Assembly (NCBI GenBank): GCA_963693305.1
Contig: OY855915.1
Coordinates: forward strand, 15,703,284-15,767,283
Direction: 5' to 3'
From: Meandrina meandrites
Taxonomy: Eukaryota; Cnidaria; Anthozoa; Scleractinia; Meandrinidae
DNA: 64,000 bases
The notes beneath the pieces are model-generated. The model did no database searches. It saw only the letters and a list, made by a program, of their open reading frames with translations, and had not been told where the DNA came from. Of this stretch, positions 10,847 through 21,555 are shown piece by piece; the stretch's first letter is position 1, and the number at the start of each line of letters is the position of its first letter. A program made the translations under genes and the position numbers.

Positions 10847-11043
10847 TCATAGATGATCGGCTATAACAGGTAGGCCACATTGAACATTTAACAATTCATA
10901 AAGCTGTCCAACAGTTATGTTATACCGACTTGCAATATAACCCAACATAGCATCTGCTGGGTTCAGAGTGCGTTTGTCAAGGAAACGAATCTCCTCTGGA
11001 GTCAAGCCAAGTTTCTCAGCAACCAGCTGCCACTCATCTCCGC
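10847..11043 (-). CDS. Gene 1, last exon (death domain, C-terminus)
   Basis: Terminal exon: acceptor catatag|GCGGAG, stop at 10847-10849. About 65 residues carry the death-domain core GDEWQLVAEKLGLTPEEIRF, LDKRTLNPADAMLGYI, then YNITVGQLYELLN and GLPVIADHL at the end. Death domains form helical-bundle complexes with adaptor or caspase-type partners. A possible polyadenylation signal (AATAAA on the minus strand) lies at 10624-10629. Confidence 0.92.
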
Positions 11044-11298
11044 CTATATGAACCAAAATACGATTAATAAAGTTACAATAAAATACAGTTAATAGTACGA
11101 GTAATAAATCAACGTAAACTGGGATGTCCGGTCTAAAGAGCCATTGTGAGGCCCCTGAACTCCTTTAAAGTTACGCATTCCAGTGAGAAAGAAAAGCCAT
11201 GCCAAACTACCAGAAAGACGGCTGTGGTCAACCAAGGAAACGAATTTGAAATTTTACGTTGTGAAACTACAAAAAAATTAACATATTAATAATCTTAC

Positions 11299-11376
11299 CA
11301 CTTAAAGAGATGGTTAGCTTTCTTCTCTGTTGAAGAGGGATTTTTCGAACATCAAGACTTTCGGATAACAATGGAC
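11299..11376 (-). CDS. Gene 1, exon L (death domain, first part)
   Basis: Exon of 78 nt: acceptor cctttccag|GTCCAT, donor TAAGTG|GTAAGA. It encodes PLLSESLDVRKIPLQQRRKL plus TISLS, the first helix of the death domain. Phase is two bases in and one base out, so it links exons K and M without a break. A longer open frame over this place (11314-11589) is a chance extension into the intron. Confidence 0.8.
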
Positions 11377-12130
11377 CTGGAAAGGAAAGAAATTTGAGTA
11401 TTGTATAAAAGAAACAGAGCAGAGTATTCTTGTCACAACTGCGACGCGGAAACGTGCCGTGTTCTCCCAAGTGTTATTACTTATAACACAAAGTGTTTTA
11501 CTAGACACCGAAGAGGAAGAGGAAGATGCAAGTATGGATGACACGAAGCGAAGTGTCCCATCTAATTGCAGCTGTAATGGGGCAAACATTTTTTCTAATA
11601 ACGTTTAAGTTCGTGCTTTCCTTGACACTACTTACTTTCTTTTCAACCCCTGCAAAAGAAATTCATTGCACAAATACCTGCAAATACAATTCATTTTTAT
11701 AGTTTCCTGGGTAAAGCTATTTCAGAGGTAGCGTGTTTGTTGCACGAAATTTTGTCCATGAGGCGATTGCTCACTTGATTACAGCCTAGCATAATCATCC
11801 ACTTTATTCGAGACGTAAAAATTGCCAACAATTGTATCATCAGGAGGTCCTGCTCAATATTTATTATAGTCTTAATTGCCACCATACCCGGCCATTAATA
11901 AGAGTCGGGAGGAAAACGCTTTTTCCGAGAACAACAGACTGGCTGGCTCTTCTTGACCTGAACGTCTGTTGACGAGAATGCTAAGTTACTAGACACTCTA
12001 TACTAGTTCTTCTCTTAGTGGCTTGGCCGACTTGCCGGCCGAGTGGTAGCACAGGATTAACCACCGACAAATCAAATTTCTGCAGGGTGATTTACGAACT
12101 GGGCTCGCCCTACGTCTGTAATAAACTCAC

Positions 12131-12373
12131 CAGTAGTCCCAGCTGGAACAATGTCTCTTAAATGGTTGACCACATCAAGCCTTTCTACAGATTTAGCCCT
12201 CCTTGCCAAGCAACGAATCAAGACCTTGGTTTCCACATCAGGTTCTTTCAAAGTGTCTCTGTCACAGTGAAGAGTCTTTTCCAGCTGACATACCACCTCC
12301 CTGCAATCACTTGCCTCTGACAAAAGCAATTCTTGGACCGCACCAGGGAGAGCGAGAGTGTTTTCATCACTTG
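12131..12373 (-). CDS. Gene 1, exon K (pre-death-domain region)
   Basis: Exon of 243 nt: acceptor ttcctttacag|CAAGTG, donor ACTACTG|GTGAGT. It encodes 81 residues rich in helices (ELLLSEASDCREVVCQLEK, ETKVLIRCLARRAKSVERLD) and ends with VVNHLRDIVPAGTTG. I recall that last motif as the segment just in front of the death domain in cnidarian death-domain proteins. Phase is two bases in and one out. Confidence 0.8.
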
Positions 12374-12527
12374 CTGTAAAGGAAAAAAAAAATAATACTC
12401 TCTATTTTTGAAGGTTTTAGTTGGCTAGCTTGCACTAAGGGAGTCTGGGGCGACCATGTGCGAGTAAGGACGCGCATGTTTCTACTCCCGTTCAATTTTT
12501 GGTCGAAACTTTAAATTTCTCAATTTT

Positions 12528-12832
12528 ATGGCCCTTAGCTGTAAGCGAAAAACAAAGTTTAGCTCGGATAGTGAGACTCATTCTCCAGAAGGGAAGAAAA
12601 TTTGTGGCAGCCCTGGTACAGACGCCGACATAAACATAGTATTCAACAACGAAGACCAAGTCCAAGAAGCTCGGAAGCTCATTATGGAGACGATTGTTTG
12701 TCAACTAGAAACGATCTGTGTTAAGCTTGTGGGTGTGGAGGAAAAATTACAGAACATGGAACGAATATTTGAGCGCTCCGCTGTCCTGGAGAACTCAGTG
12801 AACAGCCTCCAAATTAAACTGAACACACTTAA
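12528..12832 (+). pseudogene. LINE ORF1, N-terminal part
   Basis: The ATG at 12528 opens a frame with a basic N-terminus and a coiled-coil-like stretch (LVGVEEKLQNMERIFERSAV, ENSVNSLQIKLNTL). It is cut at 12832 by the TTAA fold-back element and resumes at 14515. Confidence 0.75.
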
Positions 12833-14510
12833 GGTGGCTCAAGTTTGAGAACTAACCACATCGTCACTAACAATGCCATCAAAAAACGATCACCGCAGCT
12901 CAATTAGGTAAAGATGGAAATTTTTTATGACCAGTGTTATTTTGACATCGGTGTTGTCATAGCAACGTAATGACGTCATCACGTTTATCACTTTCGTTCG
13001 TATTGCTCGGCACCAGGAGATTTTTTCGGAAATCGCTCAAGGGAGCATGTACTTCATATAGCTGCCTCAATTTTGGCAAAGTTTGAACAAACTCTGTAAG
13101 TAGTTTGATGCCATTTAAAATTGTGTATACAAAATTGATGGGGATTGCTACGGCCGATTGCGAAAAAAACTGATTTGATGAGCGTGCGTTCATTTGCTGT
13201 TGTTGCCACTTTTGTACATAATTTGGTCTACACCTATAAATGTGATAATTATTTGGAAACCGTTCGATGAATTTTTTTTAAAATTTGTCAATCTCGAGGT
13301 TTGTCATCAGTTTATATGATCTGCAAGTTTCAAGGTCATTGAAAACATGTAAGACAATAAAATCGGGGCTCCAATGTACTAGTGTTTTCTCGCAGATTTT
13401 TTGTTTACAGGTGAGTGCCCTTATTATTCACGTGTATTGTTTTCTACTTTCATGTCCACGTGCACAACTCAGCAAAAAATTCATTTGCATTAAACAGAAT
13501 GCTCAATTGCTTTCTAACATGCTAATATGACTTGAAAATTGTAATAACATTTGTTATGCCATTAGACTGTAATAGAGCAATGCAGAGGGTCTCTTTCTCC
13601 AGAAAACGAAAAGCTATTTTTATGTAAAACAGCAGATCAGGAAAAACGTCTTGACTAAATGATAAAATGCAAATGAATTTTTTGCTGAGTCATGCACGTG
13701 AAAATGAAAGTTGAATACAATGCCCGTGAATAATGAGGACACTCTCTTGTAAACACAAAATCTGCGAGAAAAAATTAGTACATTGAAGCCCCAATTTTAT
13801 TGCCTTGCACATTTTCAATGGCCTTGAAATTGCCTTGCACATTTTCAATGGCCTGGAAACTTGCAGGCCATATAAATTGATAACTAAGCTCTAGTCTGAT
13901 AAATTTGAAAAAAAATTCATCGAGCGGTTTCCAAATAATTATCACATTTATAGGTGTAGACCAAATTATATACAAAAGTGGCCACAAGAGCAACTGAATG
14001 CACGCTCATCAAATCCGTGGTTTTCGCAATCGGCCGTGGCAATCCCCATCAATTTTGTATACACAATTTTAAATGGCATCAAACTACTATGAGATGAAAC
14101 TACATTCCCAAAGCGCGTCGTGTTCTTTAGATATTGCCCAATTATCTCCAGAGTATGTTTTTTACTGTATTTATAAACCCCAAAACTCCATCCCCAAAAA
14201 TTTCGATAACGCTCTTACAGAATTTCTTCAAACTTTGCCAAAATTGAGGCAGCTATATGAAGTACATGCTCCCTTGAGCGATTTCCGAAAAAATCTCCTG
14301 GTGCCGAGCAATACGAACGAAAGTGATAAACGTGATGACGTCATTACGTTGCTATGACAACTCCGATGTCAAAATAACACTGGTCATAACAAATTTCCAT
14401 CTTTACCTAATTGAGCTGCGGTGATCGTTTTTCGATGGAATTGTTAATGACGATGTGGTTAGTTCTCAAACTTGAGCGGTGTTGCCCCTAAAAAATCCAG
14501 TCGAGCCACC
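12833..14510. mobile_element. TTAA fold-back element (GGTGGCTCRA tips)
   Basis: Flanked by TTAA (12829-12832 and 14511-14514), with tips GGTGGCTCAA and TCGAGCCACC. The left arm (12833 to about 13510) returns in reverse complement as the right arm (about 13660-14510), which itself has an extra block near 14080-14215. Open frames in the arms (12957-13193, 14073-14357) are reverse copies of each other. It interrupts LINE ORF1. Confidence 0.85.
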
Positions 14511-14514
14511 TTAA

Positions 14515-15079
14515 CGACAAGTCAAGGTCAGTCGAGGGCAAGGCGATAGAAATGGAAAAGGCAATGGAGTTTACCAACACAGAGATCGAAGAACTTAAGA
14601 AGAAAGACAAATAGAATGAAAATAATATCAAAGAACTCGAGGACAAATTGTTGTACCAAGAGGTGTACAATAGAAGAGAGAACCTGCGCTTCTTCGGAAT
14701 TCCGGAAGCCGCCCGCGGTGCTGAGGATACAACTAAAGTAGTACACCATTTTTTCAAAGAAGAGCTGGAGCTTGAAGACGGGGAGAACATTGAATTTCAA
14801 AGAGCACATCGAATTGGTAAGAAAAAAACAGGGGAAGCAAGACCAGTTATTGTCCGTTTCCTAAGGTTTCCAGACCGGGAACTTGTATTCAGAAGAGTGC
14901 GAGAGATGGAAGACGAAATCGACGTTAAGGTATACTCGGATTACCCCAAAGAGATCAGTGAAAGGAGGAAAAAGCAGTGGCCGAAGATGAAGAAGGCAAG
15001 GGAAGAAGAGAAGATTGCTTTTTTCTTAAAACCCGAGCCTGATAAACTATTTATTGATGGACAATTTGTTCCTATGTAG
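14515..15079 (+). pseudogene. LINE ORF1, RNA-binding part
   Basis: Continues ORF1 after the fold-back. It has a coiled coil, an in-frame TAG near 14612, then about 140 residues with NRRENLRFFGIPEAARGAED and ARPVIVRFLRFPDRELVFRR, the RRM and C-terminal domain pattern of L1-type ORF1 proteins. It ends at 15079. Confidence 0.85.
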
Positions 15080-15403
15080 ATAGAATTTACATACTGTTTT
15101 GAGAACAGCTTGCTTTGTCATGATATTTAAACAATCGACTTGTATATTCTTTTCAAGCATGTTACGGGAGGGCATGCATAGGCTGATGAGGTAATTGTTT
15201 TCCAAACTCCAAGACGGCTATGGGTCTATGCCGTCATTTATTCTTTTTGTGTTAGATATTTTTATGTGTTGTTTTTTATGTATTGTTCCCTTAGTTTTGT
15301 TTATCTGCGTGTTGGTGCGCACAGAATCCTCTCGAGGCCTTATTTATTACCGTATTCTATCTTATGTGCCGCAGCGGTGCAGCATATTAGCATACACAAC
15401 TAG

Positions 15404-16668
15404 CTTTCAAATGACCCATTCGAAAAGGAATATATAGATTTTAAACTACTCTCTCTTAATGTTAGGGGGATTCGTTCGTCTACCAAGAGGAAAGCACTCT
15501 TCACTTGGCTTAGTGAGCGAAAGTACGACATAATCTTCCTTCAAGAAACTTACAGTACTGCCGAGGTTGAAGATATTTGGAAGACACAATGGCGAGGTAA
15601 GCTGCATTTTGCACATGGCTCTAATCGTAGTGGCGGGGTGATGATTTTAGTGAGAAGTGACCTAGATCTTGATCTTAAAGGGACACTGTCAAGAACATTT
15701 TTTGGCTTTTTTAGTAAAAAGGCACCAAAATTACGACTAAGTGCTTTCAACCATGCAGGAAATGTTCCTAGAACGTAAAGGGGAGGATATCTAGCAAATT
15801 GTTTAAAGAAGAGGGTCCGTAAATTGTTTTGATCAATTTTTCCAAACCGCAAGGACAGAACTTGAAAAAGTCAGGCTGACTTTTTCAAGTTGAGATGAAA
15901 AGTTCCTGATGGTATCACAGTGGTATCACTCTATATTTAGCTTCAATACACTGGTATAGTAATTTTAAGAAAACTTGACCACTGTTAATAGGTTTCCAAT
16001 GGTGTAAACATGTTTTTGGGCTGTTGAATTTTTGAAGTTATGCTCGTGACAGTGCCCCTTTAAATCCGTCAAGTGTGATGATGAAGACCGCTGGATTATA
16101 ATGGAAGCTGGGGTACAAGGTTCTTTGTTCTTGTTCGTTAATATTTACGCTCCTAATAAGATCCAAGAACAATGCAGTTTTTTTGATAATTTCAACAAGG
16201 ACATTGAAGACTGTGTTAGTAATACTGAAGAACATAGGATAATTCTCAGGGGAGATCTCAATGTCACATTCGAACCTGATCTTGACTGTTCTGGCGGCAA
16301 ACCTTTTAAAAAAAGAATCTGTCAAACATATACAAGATTTGTGTCTAGATTTTGGTTTAGTAGACATTTGGCGGATAGGAAATCCGGAATCTAAACGTTT
16401 TACGTGGAGGCAAAGAAATCCTTTTATTCAAAGAAGACTAGATTACTGGCTAATTAGCGATGCTTGCCAAGACGACATTGAAGGGTGTGATATTATTCCT
16501 TCGATTAATTCGGATCATTCTGCAATTTATCTTCATTTTAATAGCATAGATAAACCGAAACACGGTCCGTCTTTCTGGAAGTTTAATGCCAGTTTTACGG
16601 AGGATGATGATTTCATTAAGCTGATAAATGATAGCGTGCCCGTGTGGTTAAACGAATTTTTAAAATGA
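15404..16668 (+). pseudogene. LINE ORF2, AP-endonuclease domain
   Basis: Motifs in order: LLSLNVRGIRSS, DIIFLQET, then after the MITE at 15679-16059 FVNIYAPN, ILRGDLNV and finally SINSDHSAIYL. These are the usual APE-type endonuclease motifs. One frameshift lies near 16300, and a stop at 16668 ends the piece. Confidence 0.85.
15679..16059. mobile_element. 381-bp TTAA MITE in the LINE endonuclease
   Basis: Tips AGGGACACTGTCA and TGACAGTGCCCCT, flanked by TTAA (15675-15678 and 16060-16063). The endonuclease frame reads straight across if the insert and one TTAA are left out, which confirms the borders. Kolobok/piggyBac-type target choice is inferred from TTAA. Confidence 0.88.
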
Positions 16669-16973
16669 AGTTACAGATAAAAGATTGTTATGGGACCTCA
16701 TTAAATACAGAGTCAGACAAGTTTCAATAAAATATAGCAAAGAAAAAGCTCGTGAAAAAGAAAAAAGATTTCTGATATTGAGACTTCTCTAAAACTAAGC
16801 GAAGACGGAAGTGCAATGAATCGCCAACTGTTGAGAACCAAGAGGAACTTGAAATTTTGAAAACGGAATACAATCCTATTAACGAACGAATAGCAAAAGG
16901 TGCTATAATCCGATCAAAAGCTAATTGGTACGAGAGAGGTGAAAGAAACAATAAATACTTTTTGGGGATGCCT
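16669..16973 (+). pseudogene. LINE ORF2, linker before RT
   Basis: Shifted frames read KLLWDLIKYRVRQVSIKYSK and WYERGERNNKYFL, the typical helical linker that precedes the reverse transcriptase of L1/Tx1 elements. The coding text stops at NNKYFL near 16973 and resumes as NLESHKKAKNSV near 24775, marking an insertion. Confidence 0.75.
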
Positions 16974-16979
16974 AAGGGC

Positions 16980-17741
16980 ATCTCCTAGTTGTTTTCAGGG
17001 TGCGTGTGTATTTCCCTTGGGAGCGAGGAAAATTAGATTAACGACCGAAACAACCAATCACAGCATCATATATCGGTCCCTTGGGAGTTGCGCAAACCGG
17101 TTTGAACAAGGTTGGAGGAAAATGTGAAGAATTGAGGAAAACAGGTTTTGACACGGAAGACAAGAAAATAAGTCAAATGCACGAACTCGAGGATAACTGG
17201 TTTTGCAAGGTGATGTTGTTTTCGACATTGATCGTGACCGGTACTTCCGTGACTTTGGGGCTTTTGTTTGGCGAGTACGAACACGGAACTTATTTTTTTT
17301 TTCCTTTTTGCGTTCTTACTTTTCAACAAGTTGAAAACAAGTTTGATTAAATGCAGTCCTCGGCTCTCTTACCAAAAGCAAATGAAAAGAAGAGCTCCAA
17401 GACATTCGGCTACCGTACATTGTGGTAATTACGTTTTTCTCTCCCGTTACGGCATATTTAGCGAGCATGATTGTGATGTTAAGACGAATCTCTTTCTTTG
17501 CAGGACAGAGGAATTTGGGCAACCACACTTTTCGCACGAGGTAAGTTCGTTTGTGTAAGTTCTGAATCCGTGTCCCTATATTACTGAAACCTCCTTAACT
17601 GAACTGAAGTTGTTATTTGTTATATGTAAACAAACTAGTTGCGTCTCCGTATTTGCAAATGGATTACCGGTACAAACCGATAACAAGTTTGATCATAGAA
17701 ATAGTCGCAATTTTTGCATCTGTGACTTGAATATGGCGTCG
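16980..17741. other. Unidentified left part of the composite insertion
   Basis: Several overlapping short frames on both strands (16939-17558) have no recognisable domain. I see no gene here. Confidence 0.4.
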
Positions 17742-17766
17742 TTATCCTACGGTGGCCCATATCTGC

Positions 17767-17960
17767 CACGGCAAAACTTACTTTTCCACGGCAAAACTTA
17801 CTTTTCCACGGCAAAACTTACTTTCTCACGGCAAAACTTACTTTCTCACGGCAAAACTTACTTTTCCACGGCAAAACTTACTTTCTCGCGGCAAAACTTA
17901 CTTTCTCACGGCAAAACTTACTTTTCCACGGCAAAACTTACTTTCTCGCGGCAAAACGTA
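17767..17960 (+). repeat. Ten 20-bp subterminal tandem repeats
   Basis: Exact 20-bp period, unit CACGGCAAAACTTACTTTCT with C/T and A/G variants. The inverse array of five units is at 19866-19964. There are no spacers, so this is not a CRISPR array. Such arrays often bind a transposase. Confidence 0.95.
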
Positions 17961-17999
17961 CGTTTTAATTACACGGCAAAACTGGGACAGGATGTAAAC

Positions 18000-18280
18000 A
18001 GAATCAAGATGGTGGCAGCTTACAGTGACAACGAAGACGACGGCAACGAAGACGAAGAAGAAATACTCATAAAATACTATTTTTGTCGTGGTTATGAATA
18101 CAAAGATATCTTAGATTTTTAGCAACTTACCACAATATCGAAATAAGTGAATGGACGTTACACAGACGACTGAGGATGTACGGATTATCGAGAAGAAATC
18201 TTGAATATGACATTGATGCCATAACTGGCGAAGTTCGAAATGTGTTAGATGGTCCTGATTGTATCTCTGGCTTGATGTGA
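18000..18280 (+). pseudogene. Integrase-type transposase, N-terminal remnant
   Basis: An acidic start (DNEDDGNEDEEEIL), then after one frameshift at about 18118 the text ISEWTLHRRLRMYGLSRRNL and VRNVLDGPDCISG. This is the N-terminal helix-turn-helix region seen in integrase-core (DDE) proteins common in coral and fish genomes. The catalytic part is missing. Confidence 0.6.
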
Positions 18281-18282
18281 AA

Positions 18283-19665
18283 TAAAAAGACAGGCCAAAC
18301 ACAACTCCCATTGGTCGAGATTTGTTATTGACGACCTTCAGATTTTTGCTATAACGAGTATATCTTTTAACGACCTCCCTTTTCTGTACGAAAGGATGGG
18401 AGGGTCTTTGAATATTTCTTTGAGCACCGGTTGATTCTCTATTAGGTGCCACTTTTTCAGTAGAATGTTCTTAAGATTAGGCACAGAAGGGCGATATTCT
18501 GTTACGAAAGGTAGAATTCTGTTGTGCGTCTTTTGTTTATTTTGTAGAGCCGACATTCTTTCGCTAACTTTAACTCCTGACAGAATCCTCTCCGAAAGGT
18601 TATCTGGATAACCCCTCGCTCGCAATCTTCGTTTGAATTGTCCAATGTTTTCTTCAAAAGTTCTCTCTGAAGAATTAGTTCTGAGAAGTCTTAAGGCTTC
18701 GCCTTAAATGAAGCCCTTCCAGACTCCTGGAGGGTGGCAGGAGGTGAATTCTGCCTATTGGAATGTTTCTGTCGGTTTGAAATGCGTGCGCATGTCAAGA
18801 ATAGATTCTCTCTTGAATCGTTAGCCCTTATAAACATATGTATCCAGAAAAGTTCTCTGTCTGAAATCTCAGCCGTAAATTTTATGGCTGAATGGTAATT
18901 GTTAGCTAGTTCTAAGAAGAAGCCTAAGTCTATATTCTATAGGGAAAATATATCATCAATATATCTTTTCCAGACTAGTGGTTTGTTAGAGCTATGGAGA
19001 ATGATTTCCGTCTCTATTACGCTCATGAAAATATTGGCAAATGCTACCGCAACTCGTGTCCCCATAGCAGTGCCATGAGTCTGTAAGTAGTGTTTCCCAT
19101 TGAATTTGAAAGAGTTTTCCTTCAGGATGAGGTCAAGCATTTCTCTAATGTAATGGGTTGGTATGGGAGGACTGTTTTTGTGGAATGTTTCGTATGCATT
19201 GCATACAGTGGGTAATCCTTCCTCCTGCGGAATGTTGGTATATAAGCTTGTAACATCCATGAAGACTGGGACTGCATTTTTCTCGACCTTCGTTTTTTCC
19301 ATGAAGTTAATGAAATCTGTTGTATCTTCAAGATACGATTTTTGTGCTTTGGCTATAGGCTGAAGGAGATAATCTAGAAAAGATGATATTCGTTCTGTAG
19401 GGCCTTCACAGCCCGAAATGATTGGTCTTCCAACTGGATTTGGTTTGTGAATCTTTGTAAGAGTGTAGAAAATCGGAATTCGTGGCGGGTTTTGCGTGAG
19501 TAAAAGCCATTTCTCTCTCATTGTATCAATATGGTTGTCATGGTGCAGTGCTTTTATGAGTTGCGTGACTTTATGATAAGTTTCGGACACCATTGGTGAT
19601 GAAAGGGCTTTGTAGTTTTCTCTAACATCTACTGGTAGTTGCATTTGCCCCTCGTGTATTTTATC
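18283..19665 (-). pseudogene. Penelope-type reverse transcriptase
   Basis: The minus strand has about 235 residues of RT core: FYTLTKIHKPNPVGRPIISG, PVFMDVTSLYTNIPQEEG, HGTAMGTRVAVAFANIFM and the catalytic WKRYIDDIFSL. After a break the connector follows (18338-18625: LPFVTEYRPSVPNLKNILLK, then KDPPILSYRKGRSLKD). These are hallmarks of Penelope-like RTs and their chimeric relatives. No GIY-YIG end follows. A frame-shifted leader reaches to about 19860, close to the repeat array, so it may have been carried by the host element and not simply inserted. Confidence 0.85.
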
Positions 19666-20511
19666 TTTTTTTCTTTCAGCTCTTTGATGGCTAGACGTCC
19701 TGTGTTCAGCTTATGTCTGTGTCCTGACAGAATAGACTCAATACAATTAGCAAGTGTATAATCAAATCCGTCATACTTACACGAAATCTTCCTCTTCCGC
19801 TATGTTGGATCGGAGTGCGATGAAAAATTCCCGGATCTTTAATGGCGGGGAGGGCTGGAAGCCGGAAGTAAGTTTTGCCGTGAGAAAGTAAGTTTTGCCG
19901 TGGAAAAGTAAGTTTTGCCGTGGAAAAATAAGTTTTGCCGTGGAAAAGTAAGTTTTGCCGTGGCAGATATGGGCCACCGTATTATCCGGTATCCTGCGAT
20001 TTAAATTTCATTTGAAAATCCTTATAATAATGTCACAAATTTGCGGAGGAATTCAGGTACTTTATCGATAGTATATATTTTCGTGGTCTATCTGTGCGTA
20101 CAAACAAACCGCGCTTCTGTGACTACAATAAATCACCCTAACTAGCTGACACATAATTTTTTCACTTATAGCTGGACTGTAATTCCTCATATTGTTTGAA
20201 TTAAACCATTTAACCTATGCACGATAAGCCTGAGCGGAAGGGGGAAGCAAATGCTTTTGATGTTTTCGTTCGTGAAAGCTAAATTCCGGCGTGCCGTCAA
20301 ATGTCCACAGTTTCTGTGTTTTCCTAATTAAATCTGTTACATGCAGTTGACTTTTGTCCAAAATGGATAATGAATACTGTGTATTTGTAAACAAGGTTTT
20401 ATCAACAGAAAAGGGTATAGTGGTCTCCAGTGGAAAAAAAAATTGTAACTTGAGATGTTTTGCGACGTTTCTGTGTGGTACGTGATGTCTGTTAAAATTA
20501 ATTTCTTTGTA

Positions 20512-21365
20512 ATGCACCAGTCATTTGAAATCCCCGACCCCCCCCCCCCCCCCTCGGGCATAGGCGGGGTAAAAGCGGGGCTTTCACTTCAGATTCACTC
20601 CATTTTGGTTCCCCGTTAGGCGGGAGATGCGCCAAAAATCACTGCCTTCGCATGCTGGACCGGGGAATAAGCGGGGCAGTCACTCCATGCTCAGCGGTTT
20701 GAATTATTTGTGTTGACTCGCTCGGTCGATCGGTTGCTTTGCGGTATTTCGCTGCAATTCGCTGCCTAATGGCGCGAAGTAAGAATTGTTTTGTAAAGTG
20801 TCACACCAGAATTCAAAGAAGGCTATATTGGCAGAAGATATTCAAAGTCCGGTGACGAAAGGAAGGCTTATTTCAATGATATGGTATTGATAAGTATGCT
20901 TGAGTCATTCCAGATGTCAGAAGACTGTATTGCTATTGAGTTTCAGTTTGCTGTGATCTTGCATTTTGTAACATCAAGTTGTAAAACAGAAAACGTTTTT
21001 AATAACCTTTATTAAAAAATAAAAAGTTGATTTGGCAATAGTCGTCTTCTTCCTTGTCCATCGAGGGGCCTTTGCAAGTGTATTGCTAGCTACTCTGAAA
21101 TCAACGTGTTAATTTCACGGCTACCAACGTTTTTATCTTCCCTTTTTGTCATTCATTGTTGCGCTTGGCAAAAACAAGTTTTCTACAAAAGATTACTTTT
21201 TTATAGCATGTGTGTGGATCATGTGAGGACAGGGGAGTTCACCATTCACTTTTCTCCCGGGGACCGGGGACTTCACTTGCCTTCACTTGCAAAAAAAGTG
21301 AATGCCCCGCCTATGCCCGAGGGGGGGGGGGGGGGGGGGTCGGGGATTTCAAATGACTGGTGCAT
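20512..21365. mobile_element. MITE with poly-C terminal inverted repeats
   Basis: Ends ATGCACCAGTCATTTGAAAT / ATTTCAAATGACTGGTGCAT continue inward as CCCCGA, a C-run (about 17 on the left, about 19 G on the right) and TCGGGCATAGGCGGGG. The interior has no coding region. No clear target duplication. Confidence 0.8.
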
Positions 21366-21555
21366 AAGCAGTCAGAAACAGCAACACAAAGGCTCTCGCA
21401 CGCCTTATTTAAATCACACTTTTATAATACGCGGTTCTTTGTCTTGAAATATCGCACAGAAACGAATGGTTTCGATGATTAATAACATCCAATATTTTAA
21501 CTGTCACAATACTATCAAGTATTTTAAAATTTCCGAGAAACAATTCACTATATTT

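Larger units (their letters stand above)
17748..19981. mobile_element. IS3EU-like element with 20-bp subterminal repeats
   Basis: Terminal inverted repeats TACGGTGGCCCATATCTGCC / GGCAGATATGGGCCACCGTA, flanked by the 6-bp duplication TTATCC (17742-17747 and 19982-19987). Just inside each end are 20-bp tandem repeats CACGGCAAAACTTACTTTYC: ten units on the left (17767-17960), five in inverse orientation on the right. The left interior codes the start of an integrase-type transposase on the plus strand. The right interior holds a Penelope-type RT on the minus strand. The family name rests on the 6-bp duplication and transposase type and is tentative. Confidence 0.7.

Noticed and set aside
11314..11589. 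Longer frame around exon L
   Set aside because: The acceptor at 11376 and donor at 11298 give a phase-perfect short exon; the remainder is intron.
16939..17558. Cluster of short overlapping frames on both strands
   Set aside because: No recognisable protein and mutually overlapping; treated as part of the composite insertion.
17767..17960. Regular 20-bp repeats resembling a CRISPR array
   Set aside because: No spacers between units, found in inverse copies at both ends of a transposon, and the genome is eukaryotic.
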